A DNA stretch of 64,000 bases from Panonychus citri (GCF_014898815.1 NW_026515516.1:682001-746000); one strand, 5' to 3'; positions 1 through 11,953 are shown, counted from the stretch's first letter. Translations and numbers: made by a program. Notes: generated by a model from the letters alone, not told the origin.

Positions 1-1199
1 TGATTATGATGATTAACACGATTTTAACTTGACAATTAACAAAATGTGAGCAGCACCAATGGTAAATTGTAACAATGATGGTGAAAGAATTGTTGATAAA
101 CCAAAGAGAGAGAGAGAGAGAGAAAAGAAATAGAAAAAAATAAGAAGAGATAAGATTGAAAAGATTCAGAGACGAATATAGAAATCACATTATCGTTGAG
201 AGAAAGTAGCACAATTAAACCGTTGTAATCGAAATGATTAATTATAATCATTGATCATGTTTGGTAAAACAATATAAAGACAGAGAACAGAAAGAAAATG
301 ATAACACTTTTTTTGGACACCAAGGGTATTTGTATGAATATACCTTGAAAAATTTATATAAGACCACAAGCCATGGGATTAATTTGGTAAATTATTATTT
401 TTGCTTTCATTTAAATAATATGATAATACAAGAAATTGAATCAATTGTAAATGGTACTTGTGCTGACGTGTAGGTGCTGGTGCTTATTGTGGTTGTAGTT
501 GTATTTGGAGGTTTGGTGAGTGTGTATGTGTGTATATGTATTTATATGTAAGTGTGAAGTGATGGGTTGATGGTTTACTTTTGAATAATCAGAGAAAACA
601 GATTAAAGATTATCTTCTTGTTAAATGATTTGTTAAACTGGCACAATTAAAGAACACTGATCAATCTTTAAGAAAAGGTAAAATGACATTGATTTCTTTT
701 CTGATTGTGTAGGTGAGTAAAAATTGATTCTCTTCATTGGCATAAACGATCAAAAATTAAACCAATCATTTAAACCTTAACAAAATTTTTGTCTAACAAA
801 TGATATTAAAGATGTTTGGTTAGGTGAGAGTGAGTGTTGACTTCTGGGCTTGTATATGAATAAACTTGGGATGTTGTCGATGTTAATTTCTTGGTGATAA
901 TGTTGTTGCACCTTCTACACGCACATTGATTCCGAATATTGAAGAAAAAAAGAATAAACCAAAAAAACCTACACTGAACGGAGGTCGAAAGGGAGAGAGA
1001 GATTATGAAAAGACAAAAAATAAGATAAAGGGAGGAAAAGGAAGGGTGAAAAAAGATAATCCATTCCAAGTTTGAGAGAGTTGGTTGTTTGTTCAAAGGT
1101 TGCTGATTTGATGCAGAGTATTGGATATTTAGGTTGTTGTATTTTTCTTTTGTCAAATTTGTCGTCTAAATCATTGGGTATACATTGATTGATTTATGA
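1..1199. other. Intergenic, downstream of spenito
   Basis: No gene can be supported. The open frames here are short, AT-driven and without recognisable motifs. A GA dinucleotide tract lies at about 105-122. The minus strand next to 1200 would hold the 3' UTR of the spenito-like gene. Confidence 0.5.
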
Positions 1200-3729
1200 T
1201 TAAGATGATCCACGTACTACAACCACAACTAAATATTCTTCCTTTTGACTTTCACCAGATAAATTTGGAGCAACTTTACGAAGTAATTCCTGGGCAAATG
1301 GACACGGTGGGAAAGCATAGAGAACACCAATCGCTTCTTTAACATTGTTAGTTAATGAAATTACTCCTGCAGCTTCTTTTTGTTTTAAATAAGTCACAAG
1401 ATTTTTGAGAGGTCGAGTTTGCACTGCTCTTCCGTCTTCACCAATTCCTGCTTGAAGTTGTGCATTACTTGATCCTGCGGTGGCAAATAACATACAATGT
1501 CCTGAAGCTCCTGCACTGCTCATCCTTCTTGATACATCTTCTAACTTTAATGGATCAAAACGAAGTCGTTGGGTAATTTTGAGCATAGGTATTTCCGATG
1601 ATGGATCTTTCATAAGAATATCAACAAGGGAAATATCACCACTGCAAAGGTACATTTTCGCAGGGAAGGCGCTATTTTTCAAAATTAAACCTCCATTCCA
1701 TGCAGATGGACAGAATTTTACAAAATCGGTTAGAACTTTAACATCTTCTAATGGGGGTGGTGCACGAGAACGTTCTTCACTTTTATTCATTTCAAAATTG
1801 GGTGAATGTTTACCCGTTGATTCTTGACCACCACTAGTTCTACTTGGCCTTCGAGGTGAGCCAGGAGTACGATCACCTCCTGGTCCGCCATCGGGGGAAA
1901 TAGAGGCTCGACGAATCTTTTTACGTTCACTCACATCACCACTTCCTGTTTCTGGAGTTCTTGGTCGAGCTCTACGTCGATCATTTGATGGACTACGTGA
2001 AGATTCATCCCAGTAATTCCAATTGGAATTACCGCCACTAGCACCGCTACCACTAGGATAGCTACTTCTTTCACGTTGTTTCTCTTCAACATCATTGCCA
2101 CTAAAACTATCCCCACTAATATTAGATGGACGATTTCTTGAACTTGCTTTTTCATTATAACTATCACCATAATCACTTCCATGGTATCTTGTAGCTATTA
2201 ATATTGAGAAAAAAACAAACAAAAAAAACAATTTAATATTAATTTGAAAAATTTGATAAGAAAATGACTTTAAGTACTTACCACTTGTAGTTGTAGTGGT
2301 AACCGGTCGAGTTGAGAGCTATAGTCCGAACTTGGGTCTCGACTATAAGGACTTGGGTCTGCAAAATCAACCCTAAGCCGCTTGTCAGGTCCACCTAATG
2401 CATGCCCTCGCATTTCTTGACAAGCCGCAGTTGCAGCATCGATGCTATCAAATTGTAAGTAAGCATGGGTGTTTCCTTTACGAAATCAATTTTACGAATA
2501 GAACCAAATCTATCAAATTCCTTTCAAGTTGAGAGAGCGATGTCCATGATCCCAAGCCTCCAACCCAAATTCTAGGAGTAGGAGTTGCTTTACCATAACC
2601 TATTTTACACTGAAATTTTCCAATATATTGACCTGACATTTCAACTTTAGCTCGATGAGCCATATCAAGATTCAAGAATTTAATAAAAGCATAAGCATTT
2701 CCTTGTCCAGGAGGAGGTCTTTTTACATCAATATCTTCAACGACACCATATCGTTCAAAAATACGTCTCAAATCGGGTTCAGAGATTGTTACTTCAAGAT
2801 TTCCAACAAATAATGTTCGTTGCTTTATCATCATCTTCCGGAGGAATGTGATGCAAGTAATTGGGAAATTTTTCCTTTTTGGACTCTCGATGAGTTTGTC
2901 TATTAGTAGTACCTAAAATGTACAAAAATGAGAACAGAAAAAAATGATTTATAAAGATTAAAAATTTTGAAAAAATATGAGAGAAGAAAAACTTACCGGT
3001 GGGACGACTTTGGTGATGATAATCACTACTAGAACTGGTTGAAGGTCTATGTGTTGGTCTAGAATACTGTTGATTGCTATTACCACTGTTACTGGCATTT
3101 TTATCTACATTATTTCGAGATTGGAGAGGCAGTGGAGGTGGAGGTGGTGGTGGTCGTCTATTATTTGGAGGTGGGCTTGCAGGTGGACCTCGGGCACTAC
3201 GGGTAGAGGTGTATGCTGGTGAGACACTTCTCCTTCTTCCACTAATGCTACTGCTACTTGAATTCAACATGCTACTTCGATGATGATCATAGATCGGTTC
3301 AATTTCAACAGCCTTGTCAAATAGATGTAATCTTGGTTTATTGTGTCGAGCTTCTCTTGCCTCCTCATAAGAACGGAAGTAAATGTAAGCAAACCTATCA
3401 TTGTCATCATGACACACCTTTACAGAAACATCACCAAACCGGCTAAACTCTCTACTAAGAGCTTCCTTTACAGTGGTATCACCTACTTTAGCATTTAAAT
3501 TGGAGATACACAATATTTTATAAGCCGCTGGTTCACGTTCAGGTTTAACCCTAGAAGAAGATGTTGAATAATCATCATATGGATCACGAACACTACCACT
3601 TCTAGAAGAAACATTAACAGGTGAATCACGTCCACGTCTCCTTTGTTCAGATGGTGATTTGATTCTATTCCGATCACGGCGAGAATCAATTGGGCTCCGG
3701 TCTCTCGGGCTGTCGTCGTATCTTGGCAT
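1200..3729 (-). CDS. nito: Spenito/RBM15-like RRM and SPOC protein
   Basis: Exons read as 3729-2997, 2912-2282 and 2194-1200. The family is a nuclear RNA-binding adaptor of the m6A writer complex. The N-terminus is Arg/Ser/Asp rich. RRM1 lies at about residues 70-150 (ILCISNLN; FAYIYFRSYEEA), followed by Ser- and Pro-rich linkers. Exon 2 carries RRM2 (TLFVGNLEV; NAYAFIKFLNLDMAHRAKVE) and RRM3 (RIWVGGLGSWTSLSQLE). Exon 3 has an RS/Pro linker and the SPOC domain (KFCPSAWNGGLILKNSAFPA to the C-terminus). Coding length of about 785 residues matches the family. Odd points: three small indels break exon 2 (near 2820, 2521 and 2477), and the best donor at 2282 does not keep phase with exon 3, although a weaker donor three or four bases inside the intron would. 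All conserved blocks survive in one frame or another, so assembly error is more likely than a pseudogene. The start is the first ATG before the RS-rich exon. Confidence 0.9.
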
Positions 3730-4333
3730 CTTTAATCACCACTAAACAATTTTGTTAACAATACAGACTAAACATGTAAATCAGAATCAAAAGGAACACA
3801 ACTAAATGCAAGCAATTAAAATACCACAAAGTTAATAATACACAAAATTAATACAAATAATTGACCACAAATATTAAGAAAATTATTTTCACTCTAAAAA
3901 TAAGGCGATCAAATTTTCTCAAAATGGCGACCTTCAAACTTCCACCAGGTGGAGTTACTGAGAAGGAATCGAATTCGAATGGCGGTAACATTTGAATCGA
4001 TTAACTTAATTTCTTAAATGAAAACATTTGATTATTTTTGCTCTTGTTTTGTATTGTTTCAATTTTTATCTTTTTTTAATTGTTTGTTTTTTGTACGTTG
4101 CACGAGTTTATTGTCCAGAGGCTTAATTGTTAGAATTATGATGATAAAAAAAAGAAAAGATTTCCAATGATTTACAAGGTTAGAGATTTTTTTCTTCTTG
4201 TGTTGGTTAGAAAAATTTGTTGATTGCTTTTTGTTTGTGTTCATTTGTGTATTTGATTAGTTATTAATTTAAATATGTATAGAGTTTGTTTGTTTGTTTG
4301 TTGGTTTATCGGACTAATTTCTTAAGCTAAACG
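3730..4333. promoter_or_regulatory. Intergenic region with spenito promoter candidate
   Basis: This 600-bp gap separates two minus-strand genes. It should hold the 5' UTR and promoter of the spenito-like gene and the 3' UTR of the p14 gene. About 190-260 bp upstream of the spenito ATG is a GC-richer patch (3903-3990). It holds two ATGGCG motifs (near 3924 and 3979, YY1/Pho-like) and the palindrome CCACCAGGTGGA at 3942-3953, close to a CTCF core. A minus-strand AATAAA lies at 4107-4112. Promoter function is inferred from position and motifs only. Confidence 0.35.
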
Positions 4334-4913
4334 TCAATTCCATTTATCAGCTATTTGATGAGCTTGATCGTGTGAGTTTAAACATAGAGATGAGATTGCA
4401 TGTGAAATCTTATGAATCATTATATGGATTGATCGGTTTTCCCAAGTATGTGCTAAGGCCAAAGCACTTTGAACTCTAACACTGTCCCTAATAAGGAAGA
4501 GACAGAGAAAACAATAAGTTTATCATAATGTTTAGAATATAATTTATGTAGAAATGTTACCTTGCTGGAAATCTAATGAATGCTCGACAATCTTTATTCG
4601 AGAAACTCATTACATCTATAGGAATTGAGACACCATAATCACCAAAAGCGTCTTTCATGAAAGAGATAAGCATTAGTTTAAGATTCCTAGGGCAAATATC
4701 AAGCTTTTTAAGCTGAGTTTCACTGTATCAAGTGAAAAAGAAAACAAAAGAAGAAGAAAAAATATTAATAAAAGAAAAAAATGTTGAAAAAAAAGGTTAA
4801 AATCCAAATCTTAAGATAGAAAACAAAATTTTCACTTACATACTAATATCGGCAAATATATGGAATCTATCATCACGAATAAATCGATAGCGTTTATTTT
4901 TACTCAATTCCAT
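4334..4913 (-). CDS. RPP14: RNase P/MRP subunit p14-like protein
   Basis: Three exons, 4913-4840, 4722-4561 and 4487-4334, with clean GT..AG introns of 117 and 73 bp. They give about 129 residues starting MELSKNKRYRFIRDD. The predicted protein is a small alpha/beta protein of the Rpp14/Pop5 family, which are protein subunits of nuclear RNase P and RNase MRP acting in tRNA and rRNA precursor processing. The best-matching block is the middle (LKLMLISFMKDAFGDYGVSI then PIDVMSF), which resembles the helix and following strand of human Rpp14. The C-terminal strand and helix are IHIMIHKISHAISSL. Length fits Rpp14 better than Pop5. No single frame exceeds 60 codons, so the gene is visible only after splicing. 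It is head-to-head with DDX19. Family assignment is from memory of the fold pattern; Pop5 is the alternative. Confidence 0.78.
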
Positions 4914-5430
4914 TGTAGATCAATGGTATAAAGAGAAAACGATAAGATAAAACAATAAGAATTAATTAGAACAATTAAAATAAAAAAAAACCAAGATGAA
5001 AGTTAAAAATTCAATCACAAAAACAAAAATTCAAGAAAGAGAATCAGTTAAACAAATAGAGATCCGATATTTTCTATCAGATAGAAAACCAATTAATTCT
5101 TTTCTTTTCTAAACAATAGACAGATTATCTTAATCCATCGAATTTACTTTAATTCCATCAGGTCACTCGATTGAATTGGGTGAATTAATTACTAATTAAT
5201 TTCCATTCTCTTTTCTTCCCAAATCAAATCAAAAGATAAACAAAAGACTAATCCGGTTACCGAATTGATCTTTTCCCGGCGGATTGAATAACCGAGCGTA
5301 ATGATTACCGAGTTTAATCAAACCCATGAGTTGATTTGTTGTTTCAAATTTAATTTCATCTTATTGTTTTCTAATTAATTTACCTTTTGTTATTTTAATT
5401 GTTTACTTTAATCAACTATCATTGTAAACT
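4914..5430. promoter_or_regulatory. Shared divergent promoter region, p14 and DDX19
   Basis: About 517 bp lie between the two start codons of divergently transcribed genes and must hold both promoters. The DNA is AT-rich apart from a GC-richer patch at about 5255-5300 containing TTTTCCCGGCGG (E2F-like) and several CCGA/CGAG words. No TATA box is convincing for either gene. Bidirectional promoter use is inferred from the arrangement. Confidence 0.45.
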
Positions 5431-7052
5431 ATGGCTGACGGCGGTGACTCTCAACAACCGACAAACGAATTGAACAATGAAGTAAATTACCTTTTGAAAA
5501 ATTATTTCTCCTCATGCCTTTGTTGTTTTTTCCTTTGGGAAAATTTAATCATCTCTTTTCGAGATTAATTTTGATTGTGACTTTTAATTCTCATTTGTTT
5601 ATATTTGTTTATAGGCTTCTGATAATCCTGAAGAACCAAGGGATGACAATGATGAAACCGTTGACGCAGCGACACTCAGCTTAATGAGGAAATTGACAAG
5701 ATCCAGAATTTTAGAGTCTAAAAGTAATGAAGTTGAAATAGTTCGAGCTAATCCAAATTCTCCTTTACATTCTGTGAAAACATTTGAAGAACTCAATTTG
5801 TAAGTAATATTTTTGTCCATCGTTTATTGAATTTTCTCTTGGAAGAGAGAACAAAATTTATTCTCTAATTGATCTCTGTCATTTTCTTCTCATTTACAGA
5901 CCAGAACAACTTCTCCGGGGAATATATGAGATGGGATTTTCTAAACCGAGTAAAATTCAGGAAACAGTTTTACCCATTTTACTTTCAGATCCTCCGACTA
6001 ATATAATCGCTCAATCACAATCGGGTACTGGTAAAACAGCAGCCTTCCTTTTATCATCTTTAGCTCGTGTTGATGAAAATTTGGGTTATCCTCAAGTATT
6101 AATTTTATCACCAACCTATGAGTTAGCTTTACAAACGGGTCAAGTTGCTGAATTTATGGCTAAACATAAAAAGTCAATCAAATTTAAATATGTTGTTCGT
6201 GGAGTTGAATTAAACAGAGATAATCCTATCACTGAACAAGTGCTTTTGGGAACACCCGGTAAAGTGATGGATGCTGGTCTTCGCTACCGGTCATTTGATA
6301 TTCGTAAAATAAGAGTATTGGTTCTTGATGAAGCCGATGTAATGATAGACACCCAAGGGCATAGAAATCAATCTATCAGAATTAAAAATGGTCTCTCACC
6401 AAATTGTCAGATAATGTTCTTCTCTGCAACCTATGATGCTGCCGTAATGGAATTTGCTGAACAGATAGTTCAAAATCCCGTTATTATTAGATTGAAAAAA
6501 GAGGAAGAAAGTCTTGAAAATATTGAACAATTTTACGTCCTTTGTAATACGGATGTTGACAAGTACAAAGCTTTGGCGAATCTTTTTGGTACTCTTTGTA
6601 TTGGTTCCGTTTTTATCTTCTGTCAGACCAAAAAATCTGCCGGTTGGTTGGCTGAGAAATTGAGACGAGATGGACATTCGGTTGGATTGATTACCGGTGA
6701 TTTAACGGTCGAGGAAAGAACTGAAGTAATCAATAGATTCCGAGATGGTGTTGAAAGAGTTTTAATCTCAACCAATCTGATGGCCCGTGGAATTGATGTT
6801 GATCAGGTTACCGTTGTGATTAACTACGATTTACCTATTGATGTTTCTACACGAGATATTGATTTCGAAACATATTTACATCGAATTGGAAGAACAGGAA
6901 GATTTGGAAAATCTGGACTCGCGATTAACATGGTTGATTCACAACGAACATTAGATATGGTTAAGAAATTGGAACAACATTATGGAAGAGAAATATCCAT
7001 GCTCGATGCCAATGATCTCGATAAATTGGAACAATTGAATAAGGATTTTTAA
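5431..7052 (+). CDS. DDX19: DEAD-box mRNA export helicase DDX19/Dbp5
   Basis: Exons 5431-5481, 5615-5799 and 5900-7052 give 462 residues (human DDX19B is about 480). The ATP-dependent RNA helicase acts at the cytoplasmic face of the nuclear pore, where it remodels exported mRNPs with Gle1, IP6 and Nup214. Visible motifs: the Q-motif region (MGFSKPSKIQ), motif I AQSQSGTGKT, Ia PTYELALQ, II DEAD, III SAT, V ARGIDV, VI HRIGRTGR. The N-terminal extension is acidic (EEPRDDNDE), then has a LTRSRILESK helix like the auto-inhibitory helix of the family. The start is the ATG of the short first exon (MADGGDSQQPTN); a downstream ATG at 5931 would cut into the Q motif. Introns are about 130 and 100 bp. 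The frame is intact. It is tail-to-tail with Nup93. Confidence 0.96.
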
Positions 7053-7459
7053 TTCTATTACAATTAACTCAACATTTTCCACCATCAGTTAATTGCATGC
7101 CAAAAGCTCTTACCTTAATCATCTATTTTTCAAGAAACCGATAATTGATTAACAATTTGTGATTCTTTGTGATATTTGGTGTGTCAAGTTAATTTATGGA
7201 ACTAAAGTAAAAGTGAAATTAACTCGGTAAAATCTCTTATTCGCTAATTTAGATTAATATTAATTAACTCAAATTGCAAAAGTAAAAAAGTGGCTAATTA
7301 AAGCAGTTACAATTTTATTTGACCAGTGACATTGATTATGCAAATGAAGTAATAATTTATTGGCAATTTGTTTTTCTTTGATGTTAACTTTATTAGTGAG
7401 AGAGAAAAAAAGACGTTAATTGTATTGTGATGAATAGAAATGAGGAGAGATTAATTGAT
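7053..7459. other. Convergent intergenic region
   Basis: This 407-bp AT-rich gap lies between the stop codons of DDX19 (plus) and Nup93 (minus) and holds both 3' UTRs. No further gene is seen. Confidence 0.6.
7356..7361 (-). promoter_or_regulatory. Poly(A) signal candidate for Nup93
   Basis: A minus-strand AATAAA lies about 100 bp beyond the Nup93 stop codon, a plausible distance for cleavage and polyadenylation. Assigned by position only. Confidence 0.4.
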
Positions 7460-9082
7460 TTAATTCATTGTGACTTCCAATTGAACGAGACGAGCATTAA
7501 TGTCACCAGGCATTCGGTAAGGAATCATACCAGCATAGGTGATCAAAAGACGAGCTTTTGATTTAAGAGATGTAAGAAGCTAATTAAGAGAAAATATTAA
7601 TCATTAATACAATTGTTGCTGTAAAATGTTAATTGTGATCAATTATTCAGGGAAAATTAGAAAACAAAACTTACTCCCTCTTTTTCATTTGCTTCAACTA
7701 ATACACCAAATTTACTAGATGTCAATGGAGCGATTGATCTGTAGGAAAAAAAAGAGAAAATGAAAAATTATTTTAGTTAATTAATTTCATCTAATTATTC
7801 TCAAGGGAAATTACTTGATCTTCTTATATTGAGTGTGAAGTATATTCATGGTGGCAACTAAAATGTCTGGAATTAATTGGCGAATCTCATCAGCATATGA
7901 GGAAAATTCATTGGCTTTGGCATCGACTTGTTCAATTTTAAATGGTAGAATGTTGAGTTTTTCAATTATCTGTAAATGAGAAAAGGCAAACAATCAAATT
8001 AAAACTGGTGTAACAATAGATAATCTAAATTAAATACTAACCTCCATAGCATCATCGAGTGATAATTTATGGTAATTGTCAAAAAATGCCATCAAATCTA
8101 ATAGTAAATGAAAAACTGAAACCATTTCTGGTTTGGCATCGTAACCATAATTGTGATACCTTTCAGCGATATTAATTGCTAATGGTTCCAATTTGTCCCT
8201 CAATTCATTTGGTACTTTTTTCTTAGGCACTAAGGGTGTTAAATATTTAATTAGTAAATCCAAACATTTCTCATCATCTTGAGATAAATCATATAATTTG
8301 ATGGCTTCTTCAATCAATCCAGTCTCCTCACAATCAGCAGCAACACGTCGGATTAGTTTCATTGGATCAGGATGATATTGATCAATTAATCCAGTTACTC
8401 TATTACCATCAACAGTTTTATAACCCAACACAGTCTCGAAATCTTTATGCTCTCTCAAAGCACTGGACAAGGTTGATAAATTTTGGTCAGTTGGAGATTT
8501 TTTTATAAGCTCTAAAATTGGTGTATAATTGGCAACATCTCTGGTGGTCAATCTAGAGGTAAGATCTCTCATTTTAATCCTTGGAGTGGTAACTAATCTA
8601 GATGAAAGATTAGCCATGGTAACATCAGATGAGTCATTTTCATCTCCAACAAGATTGGTTAAAATGGACATTTTTTGATCTTCCCAATCTTTGGCGGTTT
8701 TAGACCAACATTTACCATCGACAATTTCAAAGGTAGCCTTTTTTACCTCCTCAATAGATGAAAGAACAGCATTTTCTCTCTCATTCTTTAAAAATCCATG
8801 GATATCACTAATCTTGGATGATTCAACGGTAGAAAAATCTGCTTTCAATGATTCCAAATGTTGATTAGCTTTCTGCAGGTCATATCCTTTAGAACCAAGA
8901 AGTACCGATGCTCGTGCTTCATTAGAATCTCTGGAAGCATGATAACCAGTTCGAGTCCATAAATTGTGACCAACTTCATATAATTGTTTAATATTACGCT
9001 CGATCCGAGGAAAAGGTAAATCAACTTGAGCTTGAAGTTGCTCAGCTTTTTGAAGAAGATCATCAAAACTAGTAACCTCCAT
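7460..9082 (-). CDS. Nup93: Nucleoporin Nup93, internally shortened
   Basis: Four exons, 9082-8042, 7969-7815, 7738-7675 and 7579-7460, join in phase to 459 residues. Nup93 is a linker nucleoporin of the inner ring: its N-terminal helix binds the Nup62 complex and its helical solenoid binds Nup188/Nup205. Residues 1-110 match the N-terminal part (FDDLLQKAEQL; VLLGSKGYDL; IHGFLKNERENA). Residues from about 225 match the C-terminal solenoid (LIRRVAADCEETGLIEEAIK; ADEIRQLIPDILVATMNILH; LLITYAGMIPYR), ending RLVQLEVTMN. Animal Nup93 is about 820 residues, and the middle (roughly human 190-590) is absent. The junction lies inside the uninterrupted first exon, so missing exons cannot explain it. 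ATG at 9082 is chosen because the upstream in-frame codons contain no ATG. Introns are 64-95 bp, all GT..AG. The frame is intact and conserved, arguing against a pseudogene. Confidence 0.9.
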
Positions 9083-10745
9083 GATATGTTTTCCCTTTTG
9101 AAACACCGCAAGACTTTAATCACCACACAGAGTAAATTGAACAAAAGAAAAAATACAATTCAATCAAAGAAAATCAATAGAGAAAATTAATTAATCAATA
9201 ATAATCAGAGAATAAATAAAAAACCGGTAAACAACTGAAAGAAAAAAAATCAAATTCTTATAAAGAAAATCACATGTTCTTAAAGAGCTTCGATTCGATA
9301 CCAACAGATGTCACCACTTTTCGAAAATCAATCAACTCATTTTCGTTCTTGTCATTTAACTAAATCAACTTTAATTGTAATTAACTCAATTTACTTGCTC
9401 CAATCAATTTCTTCAGGTAAAATTTGACATTTGAAGAATATTAAACCAATGGTTCCTAGTGAATTATCTTCGTCTAAATATAAAAGAATAGAATTTCTTT
9501 ATTTTCTCTCTTGTTATTTTTTGTTCTCTCATGTAATCAATTGATTTCTTTTTCTTTTCTTGTTTCCTTTGTTGTTTCCTTTTATTTTTCTTCACTTTAA
9601 TTCCAATTGTTTATTACATAAATTATATTACAATTTGATAACTATTTCATCTTCTATTCTCTTTTTGTTTATAGTTATACCTTTTCCTTTAGATACTTCA
9701 AGCTGTGTATTAATATTTGAAACCATTTATCCAGAGGGAGAAAAAAAAACCAACAAGGAGAAGGTGAAATTACCAGTTACCATATGAATACTTTGTACAA
9801 TGTAACCCAACACACAAAACAAATTAATACAAAAGGATAAAAAGAAAAGGAGAAGGAGCAAGAGCAAAAAAGAATTGAAAAAGAAGAAAGAAAAGACCAA
9901 AGAGGAGTAAAAGTGAATTAAAAGTTACTGTAGCATTTATTACACGGTTTTCGATGATAAATTACTTTGCTATATGGATCATGATAATGGTGATGGTTGT
10001 GTGGCGGTGACGGTATGGAAACCGTATCAACATAAATGACTGAGAAACAATTAGTTTAATTAACTTAAATGAAGCTAATCATAGAGGAAAAAGAAAAGGA
10101 TAACAATTACCAAGACAAGAAACAAGGATGATGTTATAAAGCCATTGGAGAGAAAACCAAAGCCAAAGTGAAAATTAATGTAAAAGGTTTCAATATAATT
10201 GATTATACATAATAACCTTACCAACCATTACAATTAGCTTTTAAATATGGATGCTTCTGTTATATCAGGTAGCAAACAATTTGAAACCAAATTTAGTAAC
10301 AATTACATTATCATTATCTCTCAGGTAACATATAACAAAGGAGGAGAAAAATTCATATGGAAAATTGAACCGAAACAAAAGCCTCAAACACTTTGGTGGA
10401 TCCAATCGATTGATAATCAATTGTCTTGAATCAATAATATATTTACTCTTATGTACAGCCTCGAAAATTAAGATCGACTACACTTTTAAATGAGAATACG
10501 CATAGAATTGATATCTTATCAATTATGTAATGAATTCACATTGAAAATCGAGATAATGATAATAGTTTGATCGTTATCTCAATAAAAGTTTATTTACAAT
10601 AAACTAAAAATTGAAATGAAATATGGAAATTTAACTGAATCTAGTTTACTATCATTGATTAACTATGATCCGATTTCGTGAGTGTTGCTGAATATTGACT
10701 TTTATCGTTTAATTGGTTTACCTGTGACCCACTCTGCCCTTTAAC
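9083..10745. other. Intergenic AT-rich DNA
   Basis: No gene supported. Starts with the presumed Nup93 promoter. Two open frames of 60-75 codons (9560-9787 and 10247-10429) have no motif, no conserved look and are AT-driven. A purine-rich stretch lies at about 9830-9915. Confidence 0.5.
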
Positions 10746-11015
10746 CTAAACATTTAAACAACTGTTTTCATCAGAAGGAGGATAGAGATGGGTGGTAAAA
10801 GGGATTCGGCGAGTGGGAGCGCAAATTGGAATTGTTGATGAAAGAGGAGGAATGCTGGGAGATTTCAATTTATATTTGTTGTCATGAGTTTTGTTATTGC
10901 ACAGGCGGCGCTTGGAGACTCTCCCCTTCTGGATGTCACCACCTAAGAAGGCTAAATCCCTCACGGGAGTCAATTCAGCTAACGGGTGCTGTACTCTCTT
11001 TCTCGGTGTAATCAT
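10746..11015 (-). CDS. Unrecognised short ORF, possible small gene or exon
   Basis: From the ATG at 11015 the frame runs 89 codons to a TAG, beginning MITPRKRVQHPLAELTPVRD and rich in Arg, Lys, Pro and Ser. The stretch is clearly more GC-rich than its surroundings, with codon use more like coding than like intergenic DNA. A second frame is also open upstream (to 11175). A good splice-acceptor-like tract (minus strand, TTTCTCTCTTTCTCAG) ends near 11076. It may be a small protein, the last exon of a gene broken by the mobile-element arm starting at 11163, or part of that element. I recognise no family. Confidence 0.25.
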   Translation of the reverse strand: MITPRKRVQHPLAELTPVRDLAFLGGDIQKGRVSKRRLCNNKTHDNKYKLKSPSIPPLSSTIPICAPTRRIPFTTHLYPPSDENSCLNV

Positions 11016-11162
11016 CGAGTAACGAACTCGCAACGTTGACTAGCAAGGGCAGATGCTTAATCTTCTGAGCTGAGAAAGAGAGAAACATAATTAGTTGCCC
11101 AATAAATTCCAACCAATATGTTTCTAAAACCTTAGGCCAAAAAATCAGCTTTGAGTGAAAAT

Positions 11163-11937
11163 TTTGAGCTGACAAACACTTGTATGTTTAGACGGTGGCG
11201 TTAGTTATGGTAGATAATTAGATTATTCAGAAGTTTAAGAAAGTGCTAGTGCTCCTGTAAAAGAATTGGCCATACAAGATGGTTCCTTACAAGATGAACT
11301 CTAAAATGATGGTAAACACGGAAATAACATAACAATATAACAAGCTACTCAAGATTAATTGAGAGATTAGCAATTGATTAATCATCCTTAGTCACTAACC
11401 ATAATTGTTTCTTCAAACAATTCTTTAATGTTTCTAATAATACTTCTTCATTGAAAGTAATTATCATGTCCTTGAAAGTACATAAGTTAAAGTTTTCAGT
11501 GTGTCTAGTAATGCAAAGATTCAATTTTTACATTCAACAGCTTAATATCATAGGTAATATTTTTTGATAAACATACAGGACGAACCTACCATATTTAACC
11601 CCACCGTCTAAACCTTCATCGTTCTTATCGTCGTCCGAGAAAAAGATTTACCAATGCCAATTTTGTTACAAGGTGTTTAGCCAGATGTAGAACCTTAAGT
11701 GCCACGTTCGTACACGCACTGAAGAAAAACCGTTTTTACGAGATGATTTTTTACAAGATGAACTCTTAAATGATGGTAAACACGGAGATGGAAATAGTGG
11801 CTCCTGCTTGTTGAGAAACATTTTCATTTTAAGTTGGCGATAAAGATTAACCTCATCTTGAGATTTACGTTAATCATCACTAAGTCACGATGATCTAGCA
11901 AATGACATTTTCACAAAATAAAGATTGCCAAATTTTG
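11163..11937 (+). repeat. Left arm of a large inverted repeat (foldback-type element)
   Basis: About 770 bp whose reverse complement recurs at 21,845-22,607 with small differences. Landmarks shared with the other arm include the outer end (TGTTTAGACGGTGGCGTTAG), GGACGAACCTACCATATTTA and GTACACGCACTGAAGAAAA. The arm carries an internal direct repeat: the segment at about 11,285-11,325 (TTACAAGATGAACTCTAAAA) returns at about 11,750-11,790. Together the arms enclose the retroelement. This looks like the terminal repeat of a foldback or long-TIR DNA transposon. No transposase gene is visible. Confidence 0.85.
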
Positions 11938-11953
11938 CTTTTCTTTGAGTTTG

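Noticed and set aside
806..1156. 116-codon minus-strand open frame
   Set aside because: Low-complexity, no motif, no splice context; probably 3' UTR or intergenic DNA of the spenito gene.
5599..5820. 73-codon open frame antisense to DDX19 exon 2
   Set aside because: Exactly overlaps a well-supported exon on the other strand; a shadow frame.
9560..9787. 75-codon plus-strand frame with hydrophobic start
   Set aside because: Composition follows local AT/pyrimidine richness; no homology recognised and no gene context.
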